Below, in pieces: positions 16,866 to 26,487 of a stretch of 64,000 nt of DNA. The notes beneath the pieces are model-generated. The model saw only the letters and a list, made by a program, of their open reading frames with translations, was not told the DNA's origin and did no database searches. This DNA is from Pseudogulbenkiania sp. GTDB taxonomy: Bacteria; Pseudomonadota; Gammaproteobacteria; Burkholderiales; Chromobacteriaceae. The DNA is taken from positions 32,569 to 96,568 of the forward strand of contig JAGLBD010000006.1 of the NCBI GenBank assembly GCA_018260425.1. Reading direction: 5' to 3'. Every line of letters begins with the position of its first letter. Position 1 is the first letter of the stretch. The position numbers were made by a program, and so were the translations under genes.

Positions 16866-17819
16866 ATGGACAAAGTCTTGATGGCAGCCGCACCCTTATT
16901 CGCCATGATGGCTGGTGGCTATGGCATGGTAAGATTTTCGTTAATTGAAAAAAGTTCTGTGAAAGGATTGGTATCCGTCGTTTTCTGGCTATTCTTGCCA
17001 TTTTTTATCTTTATAAAAATAATCAGTGCCAAATTCATTGGCGCTCTCGACTGGACATTGTTGCTAGCCTATTACCTGCCATGTGCGGTGGTCTTTGCCC
17101 TTGCGGCAATGGGAGGTGCCGCACTGTGGGGAGGAAACAGCAAAGTGGCCTGCCTGCGGGGGCTCGCCGCGATTTCCGGGGTGGTCGGCTATATGGGGCT
17201 TCCCTTGCTGATCACGCTGTTGGGTGATAGTGCGACCTTGCCTGCCATCATGATTACCATGGCCGACAATCTGGTCATTCTGGCCGGAGGCTCATTGCTG
17301 ATGGAACTCACGTCCGGACAAGGGGCGCGGCAAAACCTGAGGAGAACGGTCTTCTCCATCTTGAAAAACATCGCCTGCAATCCTTTGTTGCTCGCTGTTG
17401 TTTTCTCCATGATCTACCTCTACATCGATATACCGCTTCCTGATCCAGTCTTGTTTTTTGCGCAGCAGATGACCCATGCAACAGGCCCGTTAGCCTTGGT
17501 AGCGCTCGGGGCCGCACTGGCCACGCATTCAGGACATGGCTTGATGCAGAAAGAACCGCTGTCGCTGGCGTTATTGAAAATTATTGTCTTGCCAGCCCTG
17601 GTTTACCTTTCTTGCAAGTATCTCTTTTCGCTAAGCCAACTGCTGGTGCAAGTCGCGGTTCTCATGGCGGCACTGCCGATCGCCGTCAATGTTTACGTCC
17701 TGGCATCACGCTATAAGGAATACGAGGCAAAATCATCCTATGCAATGTCCCTGTCTGCCGGTCTGGGCATCTTCAGTCTTTCCTGCCTGATCGTCTTCTT
17801 CAATCAATACGCAGGGTAA
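16866..17819 (+). CDS. AEC (auxin efflux carrier) family transporter
   Basis: 317 aa, about 10 membrane helices in two five-helix halves: PLFAMMAGGYGMVRF at the N-terminus, VFWLFLPFFIFIKI, the GYMGLPLLITLLG motif (AEC crossover region), then IACNPLLLAVVFSMIYL and the final ALPIAVNVYVLASRYKEYE with the proline/asparagine-containing crossover helix. Bacterial AEC members carry malate, malonate or other carboxylates. Translated from ATG with GGCGG 5-6 bases upstream, immediately after the DRE-TIM gene, so the two form an operon. GC content climbs to near-local values within this gene. Confidence 0.8.
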   Translation: MDKVLMAAAPLFAMMAGGYGMVRFSLIEKSSVKGLVSVVFWLFLPFFIFIKIISAKFIGALDWTLLLAYYLPCAVVFALAAMGGAALWGGNSKVACLRGLAAISGVVGYMGLPLLITLLGDSATLPAIMITMADNLVILAGGSLLMELTSGQGARQNLRRTVFSILKNIACNPLLLAVVFSMIYLYIDIPLPDPVLFFAQQMTHATGPLALVALGAALATHSGHGLMQKEPLSLALLKIIVLPALVYLSCKYLFSLSQLLVQVAVLMAALPIAVNVYVLASRYKEYEAKSSYAMSLSAGLGIFSLSCLIVFFNQYAG

Positions 17820-17855
17820 TTGACGGCTCGTAGCGCTACTCGGTCATCACCAGGC

Positions 17856-17891
17856 AAAACAAAACCCGACAGGGCGAACCATGTCGGGTTT
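17856..17891 (-). terminator. Intrinsic terminator of metK (may serve both strands)
   Basis: AAACCCGACA (17862-17871) / TGTCGGGTTT (17882-17891), a perfect 10-bp stem with a 10-nt loop and TTTTGTTTT on the minus strand, 20 bases after the metK stop. Confidence 0.85.
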
Positions 17892-17910
17892 GGAGTAAAA
17901 CCGGGAAGAA

Positions 17911-19080
17911 TTACAGACCGGCGTCGGCGCGCAGTGCGGCAGCCTTGTCGGTACGTTCCCAGCTGAATTCCGGCTCTTCGCGACCGAAGTGGCCATAGGC
18001 TGCCGTCTTGCCGTAGATCGGACGCAGCAGGTCCAGCATCTGGATGATGCCTTTCGGACGCAGGTCGAAGTGACGTTTCACCAGCTCGACGATTTGCTCG
18101 TTCGGGATGGTATTGGTGCCGAAAGTGTCCACGGCGATCGAGGTCGGCTGCGACACACCGATAGCGTAGGAAACCTGAATCTGGCACTGACGGGCCAGAC
18201 CGGCGGCAACGATGTTCTTGGCGACATAACGGCCGGCATAGGCTGCCGAACGGTCGACCTTGGACGGATCCTTGCCGGAGAAGGCGCCACCGCCATGCGG
18301 AGCGGCACCACCGTAGGTGTCAACGATGATCTTGCGACCGGTCAGGCCGCAATCGCCCATCGGGCCGCCAATGACGAAACGTCCGGTCGGGTTGATCAGG
18401 AAGCGGGTTTCGGCCGTCAGCATTTCCGGCGGAAGAACCGGCTTGATAATGTCTTCGATCACCGCCTCGGTCAGGGTCTTGTGATCAATTTCCGGGCTGT
18501 GCTGGGTCGACAGCACCACGGTGTCGATACGCTTGGGCAAACCGGTCGCGCTATCGTAAACGCAGGTGATCTGGCTCTTGGCATCCGGACGCAGCCACGG
18601 CAGGCGGCCGTCCTTGCGCAGGTCGGCCTGACGCTGCATCAGACGATGCGAGTAGTAGATCGGGAACGGCATCAGTGTCGGGGTTTCGTCGCAGGCGTAA
18701 CCAAACATCAAGCCCTGGTCGCCAGCCCCCTGGTCCAGATCAACGCCTTCGCCTTCATTCACGCCCTGGGCGATATCCGGCGATTGACGGTCATAGCACA
18801 TCATCACGGCACAACCGTGATAATCAAACCCCAGTTCGGAGTTGTCATAGCCAATGCGCTTGATGGTTTCACGCGCCACCTTGATATAGTCGACGTTGGC
18901 GCTGGTGGTGATTTCCCCTGCCAATACCACGAGGCCGGTGTTGACCAGCGTTTCAGCCGCAACGCGTGCGTGCTTGTCTTCTGTCAGGATGGCATCGAGG
19001 ATGGAATCGGAGATCTGGTCGGCAACCTTGTCAGGATGGCCTTCGGATACCGATTCGGAAGTAAACAGATATTCGCTCAT
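17911..19080 (-). CDS. metK: S-adenosylmethionine synthetase
   Basis: Makes S-adenosylmethionine from ATP and L-methionine; cytosolic tetramer. 389 aa. Three-domain MetK with ATP-binding [18 protein letters not shown] at residues 8-25 (His/Asp/Lys of the active site), the flexible-loop region [12 protein letters not shown], the P-loop-like [25 protein letters not shown] near residue 260 and the conserved [14 protein letters not shown] near the C-terminus. It feeds methylations whose by-product SAH is recycled by ahcY, encoded about 3 kb away on the same strand but now separated by the low-GC gene pair. Divergent from the acyltransferase genes. Confidence 0.97.
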   Translation of the reverse strand: MSEYLFTSESVSEGHPDKVADQISDSILDAILTEDKHARVAAETLVNTGLVVLAGEITTSANVDYIKVARETIKRIGYDNSELGFDYHGCAVMMCYDRQSPDIAQGVNEGEGVDLDQGAGDQGLMFGYACDETPTLMPFPIYYSHRLMQRQADLRKDGRLPWLRPDAKSQITCVYDSATGLPKRIDTVVLSTQHSPEIDHKTLTEAVIEDIIKPVLPPEMLTAETRFLINPTGRFVIGGPMGDCGLTGRKIIVDTYGGAAPHGGGAFSGKDPSKVDRSAAYAGRYVAKNIVAAGLARQCQIQVSYAIGVSQPTSIAVDTFGTNTIPNEQIVELVKRHFDLRPKGIIQMLDLLRPIYGKTAAYGHFGREEPEFSWERTDKAAALRADAGL

Positions 19081-19152
19081 TTTGATTTCGTTCCCGGATC
19101 AACCCTAAAACAGTAGTGGTAGAATAGACCGCTTTCAAACTATGGATTAGCC

Positions 19153-20046
19153 ATGGCTACCCTGGTACGTCTGCTGTTGACGCTGCTTGCCCGACTGCCG
19201 CTGCCTGTCCTGCAATGCCTGGGCACCCTGCTGGGTCACATTACCTACCGTTGTTCGCGCGGCTTCGCGTCGCGACTCAACGAAAACTTAAGGGCCAGTA
19301 AAATCTGCCAAAACTATCAGGTTTTACCCGACCTAGTCAAACAGACCATTAGCGAGACCGGCAAAGGCGCGGTGGAACTGGCCATCGCCTGGTGTCGTGA
19401 ACCGGAGGCCATCGCGCGACTGGTCAAAGCCTGCGATGGCTGGGAACACGTCGAAGCTTCGCTGGCCCGCGGCCATGGTATTGTCTTCGTGACCCCCCAT
19501 CTTGGCAGCTACGACATTGCCGGCCGGTATATCAGCCACCGGCTCCCCTTTGGCCTGACCGCCATGTACCGGCCTCCCAAACTGGCCTGGCTGGAGCCGG
19601 TGATGAATGCCGGACGGGCCCGTGGCAAAGGCAAGACGGCGCCGGCAACCGGTTCGGGGGTACGGGTACTGATGAAAGCCCTCAAATCCGGCGAAGCCAC
19701 CATCATCCTCCCTGATCAGGTTCCGGGCAATGGCGAAGGCATCTGGGCCCCCTTCTTTGGTCGCCCGGCCTATACCATGACACTGGTGCCTCGACTGGCG
19801 CAAGTCGACAAAGTCGATGTTCTACTGTTCGTCGGCGAACGACTGCCGGCCGGACAAGGCTTCAAGGTGCATATCACCCCGATGCCGGAACCGTTTACCG
19901 GCGACAAGACCGAAGATGCCGCTCGCCTGAACCGAGCCGTTGAAGGCTTGATCCAGCGCTTCCCGAGCCAGTATCTGTGGAGCTATAACCGTTACAAACG
20001 ACCGGCGGGTGTGGATGCCCCGCCAGAACAACCGGAACTCTCTTGA
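19153..20046 (+). CDS. Lysophospholipid/lipid A acyltransferase, LpxL/HtrB family (first of pair)
   Basis: Inner-membrane acyl transferase that adds a secondary acyl chain to lipid A or a related lysolipid. 297 aa. N-terminal membrane anchor (VRLLLTLLARLPLPVLQCLGTLLG). The catalytic HX4D motif is HLGSYD in FVTPHLGSYDIAGRY near residue 117, and the second conserved block ATIILPDQVPGNGEGIWAPFFGR is near 180-200. The C-terminal SQYLWSYNRYKRP is the family end motif. It overlaps the next acyltransferase by one base (TGATG), so the two are translationally coupled. A TG-TAGAAT extended -10 element at 19117-19125 may drive the pair. Which acyl position it modifies cannot be told from sequence. Confidence 0.88.
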   Translation: MATLVRLLLTLLARLPLPVLQCLGTLLGHITYRCSRGFASRLNENLRASKICQNYQVLPDLVKQTISETGKGAVELAIAWCREPEAIARLVKACDGWEHVEASLARGHGIVFVTPHLGSYDIAGRYISHRLPFGLTAMYRPPKLAWLEPVMNAGRARGKGKTAPATGSGVRVLMKALKSGEATIILPDQVPGNGEGIWAPFFGRPAYTMTLVPRLAQVDKVDVLLFVGERLPAGQGFKVHITPMPEPFTGDKTEDAARLNRAVEGLIQRFPSQYLWSYNRYKRPAGVDAPPEQPELS

Positions 20047-20912
20047 TGAAAGCTGTCTTTGCCTTTTTATGGCTGTTGCGCCTGTTGCCGATGCGAGCCA
20101 TTGGCGCACTGGCCTGGTTGATCGGTTCACTGGCCTGGTTGCTGGCACGCGAGCGCCGTCGCGTAGGGATGATCAACCTGCGGCTATGTTTTCCGGAGAT
20201 GGAGCGCGATGAGCGCAAACGTCTGGTGAAAAACAATTTCCGCTACATGATCCGGCTTGCGCTGGAATACGGGGTTGCCTGGTGGAGCTCTCCGGAACGA
20301 CTGCGTCGGCTGGTCACCATCAAGAATCTGCACTATGTCACCGACCTGCGTGAAAAAGGCGAGGATGTCATCCTGTTCTACCCCCACTTCGTCGGCTTTG
20401 AAATGTGCTGCTATGCGCTTAACCAGTCACTACCACTGGTCAGCGTCTACTCCCAGCAGAAGAACGATGTGCTTGACGCCCAAATCTACAAAGGACGGCA
20501 GCGGTTCAACAATGTCTACATTGTGTCGCGCCAGGAAGGACTGCGTTCGATCATCAAGGCCATGCGTAAGGAGCATACCCCCTTCCTCTACCTGCCGGAT
20601 CAGGACTTCGGACCGCGTGACTCGATCTTCGTGCCGTTTTTCGGTACCGACGCCGCCACGATTCCCGGCCTTTCCCGTATCAGCAAACTGGCACGCGCCC
20701 ATGTGGTTCCCGCCATTGCGCGCCGCATCGGCGACCGCTTCGAACTGGAATTTTACCCTCCGTGGGACAACTATCCGACCGATGACGTCGAAGCGGATAC
20801 CCGCCGGATGAATGCCTTCCTCGAAGAGCGTATCCGTGAAATTCCCGACCAGTACTTCTGGTTGCACAAACGCTTCAAAACCCGTCCGACCGGACAACCG
20901 CGCTTTTATTGA
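20046..20912 (+). CDS. Lipid A acyltransferase, LpxL/HtrB family (second of pair)
   Basis: 288 aa, a paralogue of the preceding gene. N-terminal hydrophobic anchor FAFLWLLRLLPMRAIGALAWL, catalytic HX4E motif HFVGFE (FYPHFVGFEMCCYAL), block 2 PFLYLPDQDFGPRDSIFVPFFG, and C-terminal DQYFWLHKRFKTRPTG, which strongly resembles LpxL. ATG 20046 shares a base with the stop of the upstream gene. The HX4E rather than HX4D form suggests the two enzymes differ in acyl donor or acceptor, for example a lauroyl/myristoyl pair acting on hexa-acyl lipid A (inference). No terminator with a T-run follows, only a stem-loop. Confidence 0.9.
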   Translation: MKAVFAFLWLLRLLPMRAIGALAWLIGSLAWLLARERRRVGMINLRLCFPEMERDERKRLVKNNFRYMIRLALEYGVAWWSSPERLRRLVTIKNLHYVTDLREKGEDVILFYPHFVGFEMCCYALNQSLPLVSVYSQQKNDVLDAQIYKGRQRFNNVYIVSRQEGLRSIIKAMRKEHTPFLYLPDQDFGPRDSIFVPFFGTDAATIPGLSRISKLARAHVVPAIARRIGDRFELEFYPPWDNYPTDDVEADTRRMNAFLEERIREIPDQYFWLHKRFKTRPTGQPRFY

Positions 20913-20922
20913 TACGGTTAAC

Positions 20923-20952
20923 GCCACTTGCCGGAAAGCTCTGGCAAGTGGC
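20923..20952 (+). other. Stem-loop after the acyltransferase pair
   Basis: Perfect 10-bp stem GCCACTTGCC (20923-20932) / GGCAAGTGGC (20943-20952) with a 10-nt loop, followed by C-rich sequence rather than Ts. Probably protects the 3' end, or a Rho-associated end. Confidence 0.45.
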
Positions 20953-21112
20953 CCCCGCCGACCTCTCCCCCTCTTCACCGCACCCGACGCGTGAAATACC
21001 GGAATATTCCTAGTTGCAACTCAATCTTATCTGACAAGACCTCCAACAGAAAAACCTTTCCAATGGGCACCCTGCTCGCTCCGAGCCGAACCGCTTTCCG
21101 GAGGCCCTTCCT

Positions 21113-22849
21113 TTGACCCGATTCGTAAACCGTATTTCAGTCACTGCAACGGTGTTAGCCCTGCTGGCCACAGTGCCCATGAGCAGCGCCCATGGCGGTA
21201 GCCCCCGCACGACGCCCGATTTGGCGAAAGCCTCGCAACAGGTCATGATCCGCTTCAAGACCGCCCCGGGCATGAATGCCCCTTGCGCCGAGGTCTTGTT
21301 CTCCTCACTGGCAAAACGCACCGGATGGACACTGCGCCTGATTCGGCCCATGTCGGGCGGCGCCTGCGTGGCGAGCCCGCTCAATGTCTTGCCGGCCGGA
21401 GGAATGGACGCCCTGCTGAAAAGCGTCAAGTCCGATAGCCGCGTCGACTTCATCGAAGTGAACGGCTTCGCCAAACTCAAATCGCCCTCACTGAAACCAC
21501 CACGCTACCCGATCAATGACCCGCTGTTTTCCTCCGGAGTACAGTGGTATCTGGATGACCCGCTTGCCGGAATCAATGCACCTGCGGCATGGCGCATCAC
21601 CACCGGGTCGCCCGACCTCGTCATCGGCATTGCCGATAGCGGAGTCCTGTTCCGCCACCCTGACTTGACCGGCAGGCTGCTGCCGGGCTACGACATGGTC
21701 AGCCTGCTGGATGCCGCTGCTCTTGCTACACCGGACGCATCGCCACTGTGCGACTGGTGGCGCAGCAAGGGAGGGCGAAGCGATTGTCGCGATATCCTCA
21801 CCGGTGACGGCGACGGGCGCGATGCGGATGCCAGCGACCCGGGCGACTGGGCCAGCTCGCCCATGCCCGAAGTGTCAAATAGCTCTTGGCACGGCACCAG
21901 TGTGGCGGGCGTTGTCGGCGCCAACTCAAACAATGGCATCGGCCTCGCCGGTATCAACTGGCAGTCCCGTTTGTTGCCGATCCGGATTGCCGGCCGTGGA
22001 CACGGTTTTGACTCCGACATCGTCGATAGCATCCGCTGGGCCGCCGGCCTGCCGGTTCCCGGTGTTCCGAACAACCCCAGCCCGGCCAGCGTACTCAATC
22101 TGAGCATTGGCAACGAAGGACGCTGCCCGGCCGCCCTGCAGCAGGCCATTGACGAGGCCTTGTACCACTCGCCGCTCAAGGCCGTGGTCGCGGCGGCCGG
22201 CAATGAAAGCGTGGACGCTTCGGGTAGTTGGCCAGGCAACTGCAAGGGCGTGATCAGTGTCGCCGCCATACAACGTAACGGTAACCTGGCTCCTTACTCC
22301 AATCACGGGACAGTGACGCTGGGTGCACCGGGGGGCGTTAATCAAGCGGCCATTGCAGGACAAGAATCGACGATTCCCGGATTAGACAACTGCGGAGAAG
22401 AAACGGAAGTCCGCGATGCCAGTCAGTGCAAGGATCAGATTGCAGAGGGTATCCCCTACACCTACACCTACCAGGAAGGCACCAGCCTTTCCGCGCCGAT
22501 GGTCACCGGTACTATCTCGCTAATGTTGTCGGCCAACCGCAGTCTGACACCCGGCGGTATCAAACATATTCTCGAGAGCACCGCGACACCCTACCGGCCC
22601 GGGTCGGATTGCCTGACGAATTACCGCTGCGGCGCCGGCTTGCTGAATACCGGACGAGCCGTCGCGGCAGCCGCACGCTTACCCGGCGGCACGCTGTATA
22701 ACGCAGCAAGGATGACCCCACCAAAGCGCTTATCGACAATGGGCTCCCGGCATGCCATGACACGGCTGCTCCAGACTCGTCAACAGACGACTTCCTCATG
22801 GCGAACCATCCTGTCGATTCCAGGCTACCCGCTTGCACGGCGCCGATAA
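21113..22849 (+). CDS. Secreted S8-family (subtilisin-like) serine protease
   Basis: 578 aa starting at TTG with GGAGG 9-13 bases upstream. An N-terminal Sec signal (NRISVTATVLALLATVPMSSAHG) is followed by a propeptide-like region to about residue 130. The catalytic triad is complete: Asp175 in VIGIADSGV, His260 in SSWHGTSVAGVVG and Ser458 in EGTSLSAPMVTG, with oxyanion Asn364 in AAAGNES. Insert loops around 200-250 carry several Cys and Asp residues, including a DGDGRDADASD-type run that could bind calcium. After residue about 520 the homology ends in a 50-residue basic, low-complexity tail, possibly a read-on after a 3' frameshift or a surface-attachment tail. Monocistronic; converges on the chemoreceptor gene. 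Confidence 0.87.
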   Translation: MTRFVNRISVTATVLALLATVPMSSAHGGSPRTTPDLAKASQQVMIRFKTAPGMNAPCAEVLFSSLAKRTGWTLRLIRPMSGGACVASPLNVLPAGGMDALLKSVKSDSRVDFIEVNGFAKLKSPSLKPPRYPINDPLFSSGVQWYLDDPLAGINAPAAWRITTGSPDLVIGIADSGVLFRHPDLTGRLLPGYDMVSLLDAAALATPDASPLCDWWRSKGGRSDCRDILTGDGDGRDADASDPGDWASSPMPEVSNSSWHGTSVAGVVGANSNNGIGLAGINWQSRLLPIRIAGRGHGFDSDIVDSIRWAAGLPVPGVPNNPSPASVLNLSIGNEGRCPAALQQAIDEALYHSPLKAVVAAAGNESVDASGSWPGNCKGVISVAAIQRNGNLAPYSNHGTVTLGAPGGVNQAAIAGQESTIPGLDNCGEETEVRDASQCKDQIAEGIPYTYTYQEGTSLSAPMVTGTISLMLSANRSLTPGGIKHILESTATPYRPGSDCLTNYRCGAGLLNTGRAVAAAARLPGGTLYNAARMTPPKRLSTMGSRHAMTRLLQTRQQTTSSWRTILSIPGYPLARRR

Positions 22850-22871
22850 GCCCCTGAAACGGTCTGGCTGA

Positions 22872-24539
22872 TCAGAGCGTGTAACTTTTGAGAATACGGA
22901 TCTGCTCGCGTGCCAGCTCGTCGAGCCGTCCGGACAAACGAGCCGTTTCGGTCGAGACGTGATTGACCTCTTCGGCCATCCCGGCAACGTTTTCCACGCG
23001 GCCGGCGATGGTCTGGCTTGCCGCGCCTTGCTCGTTGATCGCATCACTGATATCGCTGACTTGCGCTGCGGCAACACCGGTCGTTTCCGCAATTTCCCGT
23101 ATCGCCTGATCTGCCTTGCCGGCCCGTTCTTCGCCGGTGCCGACCAATGTCTCGACACTGCGCATCAACTCGGTGGCTTCTCCGGCCTGACGACGCATTT
23201 TTTCAATGGTGCCGGTAATTTCGATGGTTGACTGCGCGGTACGCTCGGCCAACTTGCGAACCTCGTCGGCCACCACGGCAAAACCCCGACCCTGTTCGCC
23301 CGCGCGCGCGGCTTCGATTGCCGCGTTCAAGGCCAGCAAATTGGTCTGATCGGCAATATCCTTGATGATCTGTACGACCGTGACGACTTGTTCACTGTAA
23401 CTCTGCATTTCCCGAATGCTACCGGCGGCTTCCTCGACGACATTGGCAATCTGGTGAATGTCGCCAATGGTCTCCGCGATGGCATGCGAGCCGACACGCG
23501 ACTTCTCTCCGGCCAGTCGCGCAGCATCGCGGGTTTCACGGGCCCGATCGGCCACATGACTGATACTGACCGTCATCTCTTCAATGGCGGCCGCCATGGC
23601 CGACGACGCATCACTCTGGTTTGCCGCGCTGGCCGATACCTTGCCCGAGGCATCCGCCACCGAGCCTGCCACACCGGCCACCTCATCGGCCCCATTCAGG
23701 ATCGCACGCAGGTTTTCCTGAAGCCGGTCCAGCAACTGATTGAAATGCCGGGACGTCTGACCCAGTTCGTCATCACGAAGAATCGTAGCCCGAACGGTAA
23801 GGTCCTGATGATTCTCGACCTGATGCATGGTCTCCTTGAGTGCGTTCAGGCTTTGCTGGATGCTGGCAACCAAACGCCAGCCCAATACCGAGGCGATCAA
23901 GGTCGCAACCACAATCAGGCTAACCATGACATTGCGCGAGGTCTGGTAAATCGCCTGGTTGGCACTGGCCACATCGTCGGCCAGATGGAAATTCATTTCG
24001 GTGTGTTGATTGAGCACCTTGGTCAAGGCCTCGCCGGCACTGTCAAAGGCGGGAGACGCTGCCTTGATGCCGGCATGATCACCACTGCGCGAAGCGGTCA
24101 AGAATGCTTCACGCGCACTGCGCCAAGCCTTCAAGGCCGCCATATCATCCTGATAGTACTTGTCGTCCAGACCTGAATACTCATCGACTTTTGCCTTGCC
24201 CAGCATGCGGACATCCTGCTCATCGTAGACGGCGGCTTTTTTGTAGGCGGTAAAGGCGTCATCAACCATCTTGTCCTGATCGACAATTTGCTTGTCTACC
24301 GCCGCCTTTTGCTCGCCTTCCGCGCTCCAATGCCGGTAGGTGGTGATGCGCAACACATTCACGTTATCCACCAGCTGGTTCATGGTGTGAATGCTGGGAT
24401 AGGTCACCTGCTTGTTGTAATCAAAGCGCGCTTGGGACTGGGACAGTTTACTCACACCGATGATGCCCACCGCCACCAAGGCAATGATGCACAGAATCAA
24501 GGTGCCCAACAGCCGTTGGGTCAGGGATATTGAACGCAT
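22872..24539 (-). CDS. Methyl-accepting chemotaxis protein with 4HB sensor domain
   Basis: 555 aa transmembrane chemoreceptor. TM1 at residues about 8-28 ([20 protein letters not shown]), a periplasmic four-helix-bundle sensor of about 170 residues, TM2 at about 204-224 ([21 protein letters not shown]), then HAMP (to about 280) and the cytoplasmic coiled coil. The signalling tip is canonical: [20 protein letters not shown], then [18 protein letters not shown], which contacts CheA/CheW. No C-terminal CheR-binding pentapeptide (ends LKSYTL). The ligand is unknown. No che genes are nearby, so it is an isolated receptor. Confidence 0.93.
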   Translation of the reverse strand: MRSISLTQRLLGTLILCIIALVAVGIIGVSKLSQSQARFDYNKQVTYPSIHTMNQLVDNVNVLRITTYRHWSAEGEQKAAVDKQIVDQDKMVDDAFTAYKKAAVYDEQDVRMLGKAKVDEYSGLDDKYYQDDMAALKAWRSAREAFLTASRSGDHAGIKAASPAFDSAGEALTKVLNQHTEMNFHLADDVASANQAIYQTSRNVMVSLIVVATLIASVLGWRLVASIQQSLNALKETMHQVENHQDLTVRATILRDDELGQTSRHFNQLLDRLQENLRAILNGADEVAGVAGSVADASGKVSASAANQSDASSAMAAAIEEMTVSISHVADRARETRDAARLAGEKSRVGSHAIAETIGDIHQIANVVEEAAGSIREMQSYSEQVVTVVQIIKDIADQTNLLALNAAIEAARAGEQGRGFAVVADEVRKLAERTAQSTIEITGTIEKMRRQAGEATELMRSVETLVGTGEERAGKADQAIREIAETTGVAAAQVSDISDAINEQGAASQTIAGRVENVAGMAEEVNHVSTETARLSGRLDELAREQIRILKSYTL

Positions 24540-24664
24540 GAGCTCTCCGGGGTTTCACGGTAATGATGATTTGCAACGGGAGTTACTATCACTATGAACG
24601 ACTCCCACTGATTGGCAAGGCCAATACGGCACGAGTCGCGGGATTCACGCGACGGGAGAGGCTG

Positions 24665-24698
24665 GAAAACAAAACGGCCACTCGCAGGAGTGGCCGTT
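24665..24698 (-). terminator. Intrinsic terminator of the nuo operon
   Basis: Perfect 11-bp stem AACGGCCACTC (24673-24683) / GAGTGGCCGTT (24688-24698), loop GCAG, and TTTTGTTTT downstream on the minus strand, 18 bases after the DUF2818 stop. Confidence 0.9.
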
Positions 24699-24716
24699 GA
24701 CAGGGCGACACAGAGG

Positions 24717-25013
24717 TCAGATACCTCGCATGCGCCACCAGTAGCGAATCACAAAGCCGGGAAAGGCAAATACGGCAAACATCGCCAGCGTCGCCACATA
24801 GAACGGCGCTTCCTGCGGCTGAACCACCATCTGGCGGGATTCCAGAAAACGTGCCAGCAAACCGACCAGACCATACAGCACCAGCCATTCGGCAAAGCGC
24901 CAGCCAAAGGCCTTGTGCTCCACCTTACGAAAACCGGCAATACGGTCGGTCATGAATGGCAGGTTGGCTGCCAGCACGGCGACGATCAATACGGTAGCAA
25001 CACTGGCTTGCAC
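24717..25013 (-). CDS. DUF2818 small membrane protein of the nuo operon
   Basis: 98 aa, three predicted membrane helices (VATVLIVAVLAANLPF, EWLVLYGLVGLLARFLE and FYVATLAMFAVFAFPGFVIRYW). The N-terminal ANLPFM and C-terminal RYWWRMRG are typical of DUF2818, which in betaproteobacteria is found directly after nuoN. Position 9 bases downstream of nuoN fits. It may be an accessory or assembly factor of complex I; no function has been shown that I know of. Confidence 0.85.
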   Translation of the reverse strand: MQASVATVLIVAVLAANLPFMTDRIAGFRKVEHKAFGWRFAEWLVLYGLVGLLARFLESRQMVVQPQEAPFYVATLAMFAVFAFPGFVIRYWWRMRGI

Positions 25014-25022
25014 GATAGTTCC

Positions 25023-26477
25023 TTACATCAGCACCAGCGATTGCTTGACCGCGGCGAAGCACACTTCGATCAGGCGGTCCGGCACAATACCGAATACCAG
25101 CAGGGCAACCGCATTCAACGACAGCAGCAGCTTGATGTCGCCGGCCACGGTGATTTCATTGTTGTCCTCAGCCGCATCGAAGTAGATGACCTTGACCACA
25201 CGCAGGTAGTAGAACGCACCGATCAGCGACATCAGCACGGCAAATACCGCCAGCGGCACCATGCCGATATGGGCAACGGCGCTGATGACCGCAAACTTGG
25301 CGTAGAAACCCGCCATCGGCGGAATACCGGCCATGGAGAACATCGCCAGCAACATCAGCAGCGCGTACCAGCTGTTGCGTTGGTTCAGGCCAGCCAGATC
25401 CGACAGTTTCTCGCAATCGAAGCCCTTGCGGGACAGCACCAGCAAGATGCCGAACCCTACCAGCGAGGTGAACACATACACCACGGCATAGTACAGCGCG
25501 GCCGAGTAGCCTTCCGGCGTTGCGGCCAGTACGCCCAGCAGCAAGAAGCCCATGTGCGAAATGGTCGAGTAAGCCAGCATACGCTTGATATTGGTTTGGG
25601 CGATGGCGGTGACGTTACCGATCAGCATGGACAGGATGGAAACCAGCACCAACATGCCTTGCCAATGCACGGCCAGCGCGTCGAGACCCTGTACCAGAAT
25701 GCGCAGGATGAAGACAAAGGCGGCCAGTTTCGGTGCCGCACCGATCATCATGGTCACCGACGTCGGCGAACCGTGATACACGTCAGGCACCCACATGTGG
25801 AACGGCACGGCGCCCAGCTTGAAGCACAGACCGGCCACCAGGAATACCAGACCGAAGGTCAACAACAGGGCGTTGGTGTTACCGGCATGGATGGCGCGAG
25901 CCACCGTCGCGATATCCAGCGTACCGGTTGCGCCGTACACCATGGAGATACCATAGAGCAGCAGACCGGACGCCAGGGCGCCCAGCACAAAGTACTTCAT
26001 CGACGCTTCAACACCCGGCATCGAGTCGCGCTGGATGGCGATGAGCGCGTACAAGGCCAGCGACAGCAGTTCCAGACCCATGTACAGAGTCAGGAAGCTG
26101 CTGGCCGATACCATGACATTCATGCCAAGCAAGGCAAACAAGGTCAGCGTGTAGTAGTCGCCGCGTTCCATACCACGCGCCGCATTGTATTGACGGCCAT
26201 ACACCAACACACAGAAGGTCGCCGCATACATGGCGATCTTGACCACCGATGCCAGCGGATCGGAGATGTACATGGTGCTGAACGTAGTGGCAGGCGCCGC
26301 CGGGAAACCGACGATCTGTACCGCGGTCAGCCCGACCAAAGTCAGCAGGGTCAAACCGTAGGTCACCGACTTGCGGTCCTCCGGAATAAACAGATCGATC
26401 AGCAGGATGGCCAGAATCGCCAGAAGCAACACTACCTCGGGCAAGGCCAGCATCAGATTCAAATCAGACCAATTCAT
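25023..26477 (-). CDS. nuoN: NADH-quinone oxidoreductase subunit N
   Basis: Antiporter-like proton-pumping subunit in the membrane arm of complex I. 484 aa, 14 predicted helices, beginning MNWSDLNLMLALPEVVLLLAILAILLIDL. Key charged sites lie in YMGLELLSLALYALIA (TM5 Glu), GLCFKLGAVPFHMWVPDVYHG (TM7 Lys), TNIKRMLAYSTISHMGFLLLG (TM8 Lys) and AKFAVISAV near TM12. Tightly packed in the operon, 10 bases after nuoM. Confidence 0.96.
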   Translation of the reverse strand: MNWSDLNLMLALPEVVLLLAILAILLIDLFIPEDRKSVTYGLTLLTLVGLTAVQIVGFPAAPATTFSTMYISDPLASVVKIAMYAATFCVLVYGRQYNAARGMERGDYYTLTLFALLGMNVMVSASSFLTLYMGLELLSLALYALIAIQRDSMPGVEASMKYFVLGALASGLLLYGISMVYGATGTLDIATVARAIHAGNTNALLLTFGLVFLVAGLCFKLGAVPFHMWVPDVYHGSPTSVTMMIGAAPKLAAFVFILRILVQGLDALAVHWQGMLVLVSILSMLIGNVTAIAQTNIKRMLAYSTISHMGFLLLGVLAATPEGYSAALYYAVVYVFTSLVGFGILLVLSRKGFDCEKLSDLAGLNQRNSWYALLMLLAMFSMAGIPPMAGFYAKFAVISAVAHIGMVPLAVFAVLMSLIGAFYYLRVVKVIYFDAAEDNNEITVAGDIKLLLSLNAVALLVFGIVPDRLIEVCFAAVKQSLVLM

Positions 26478-26487
26478 TATGGTTTCC

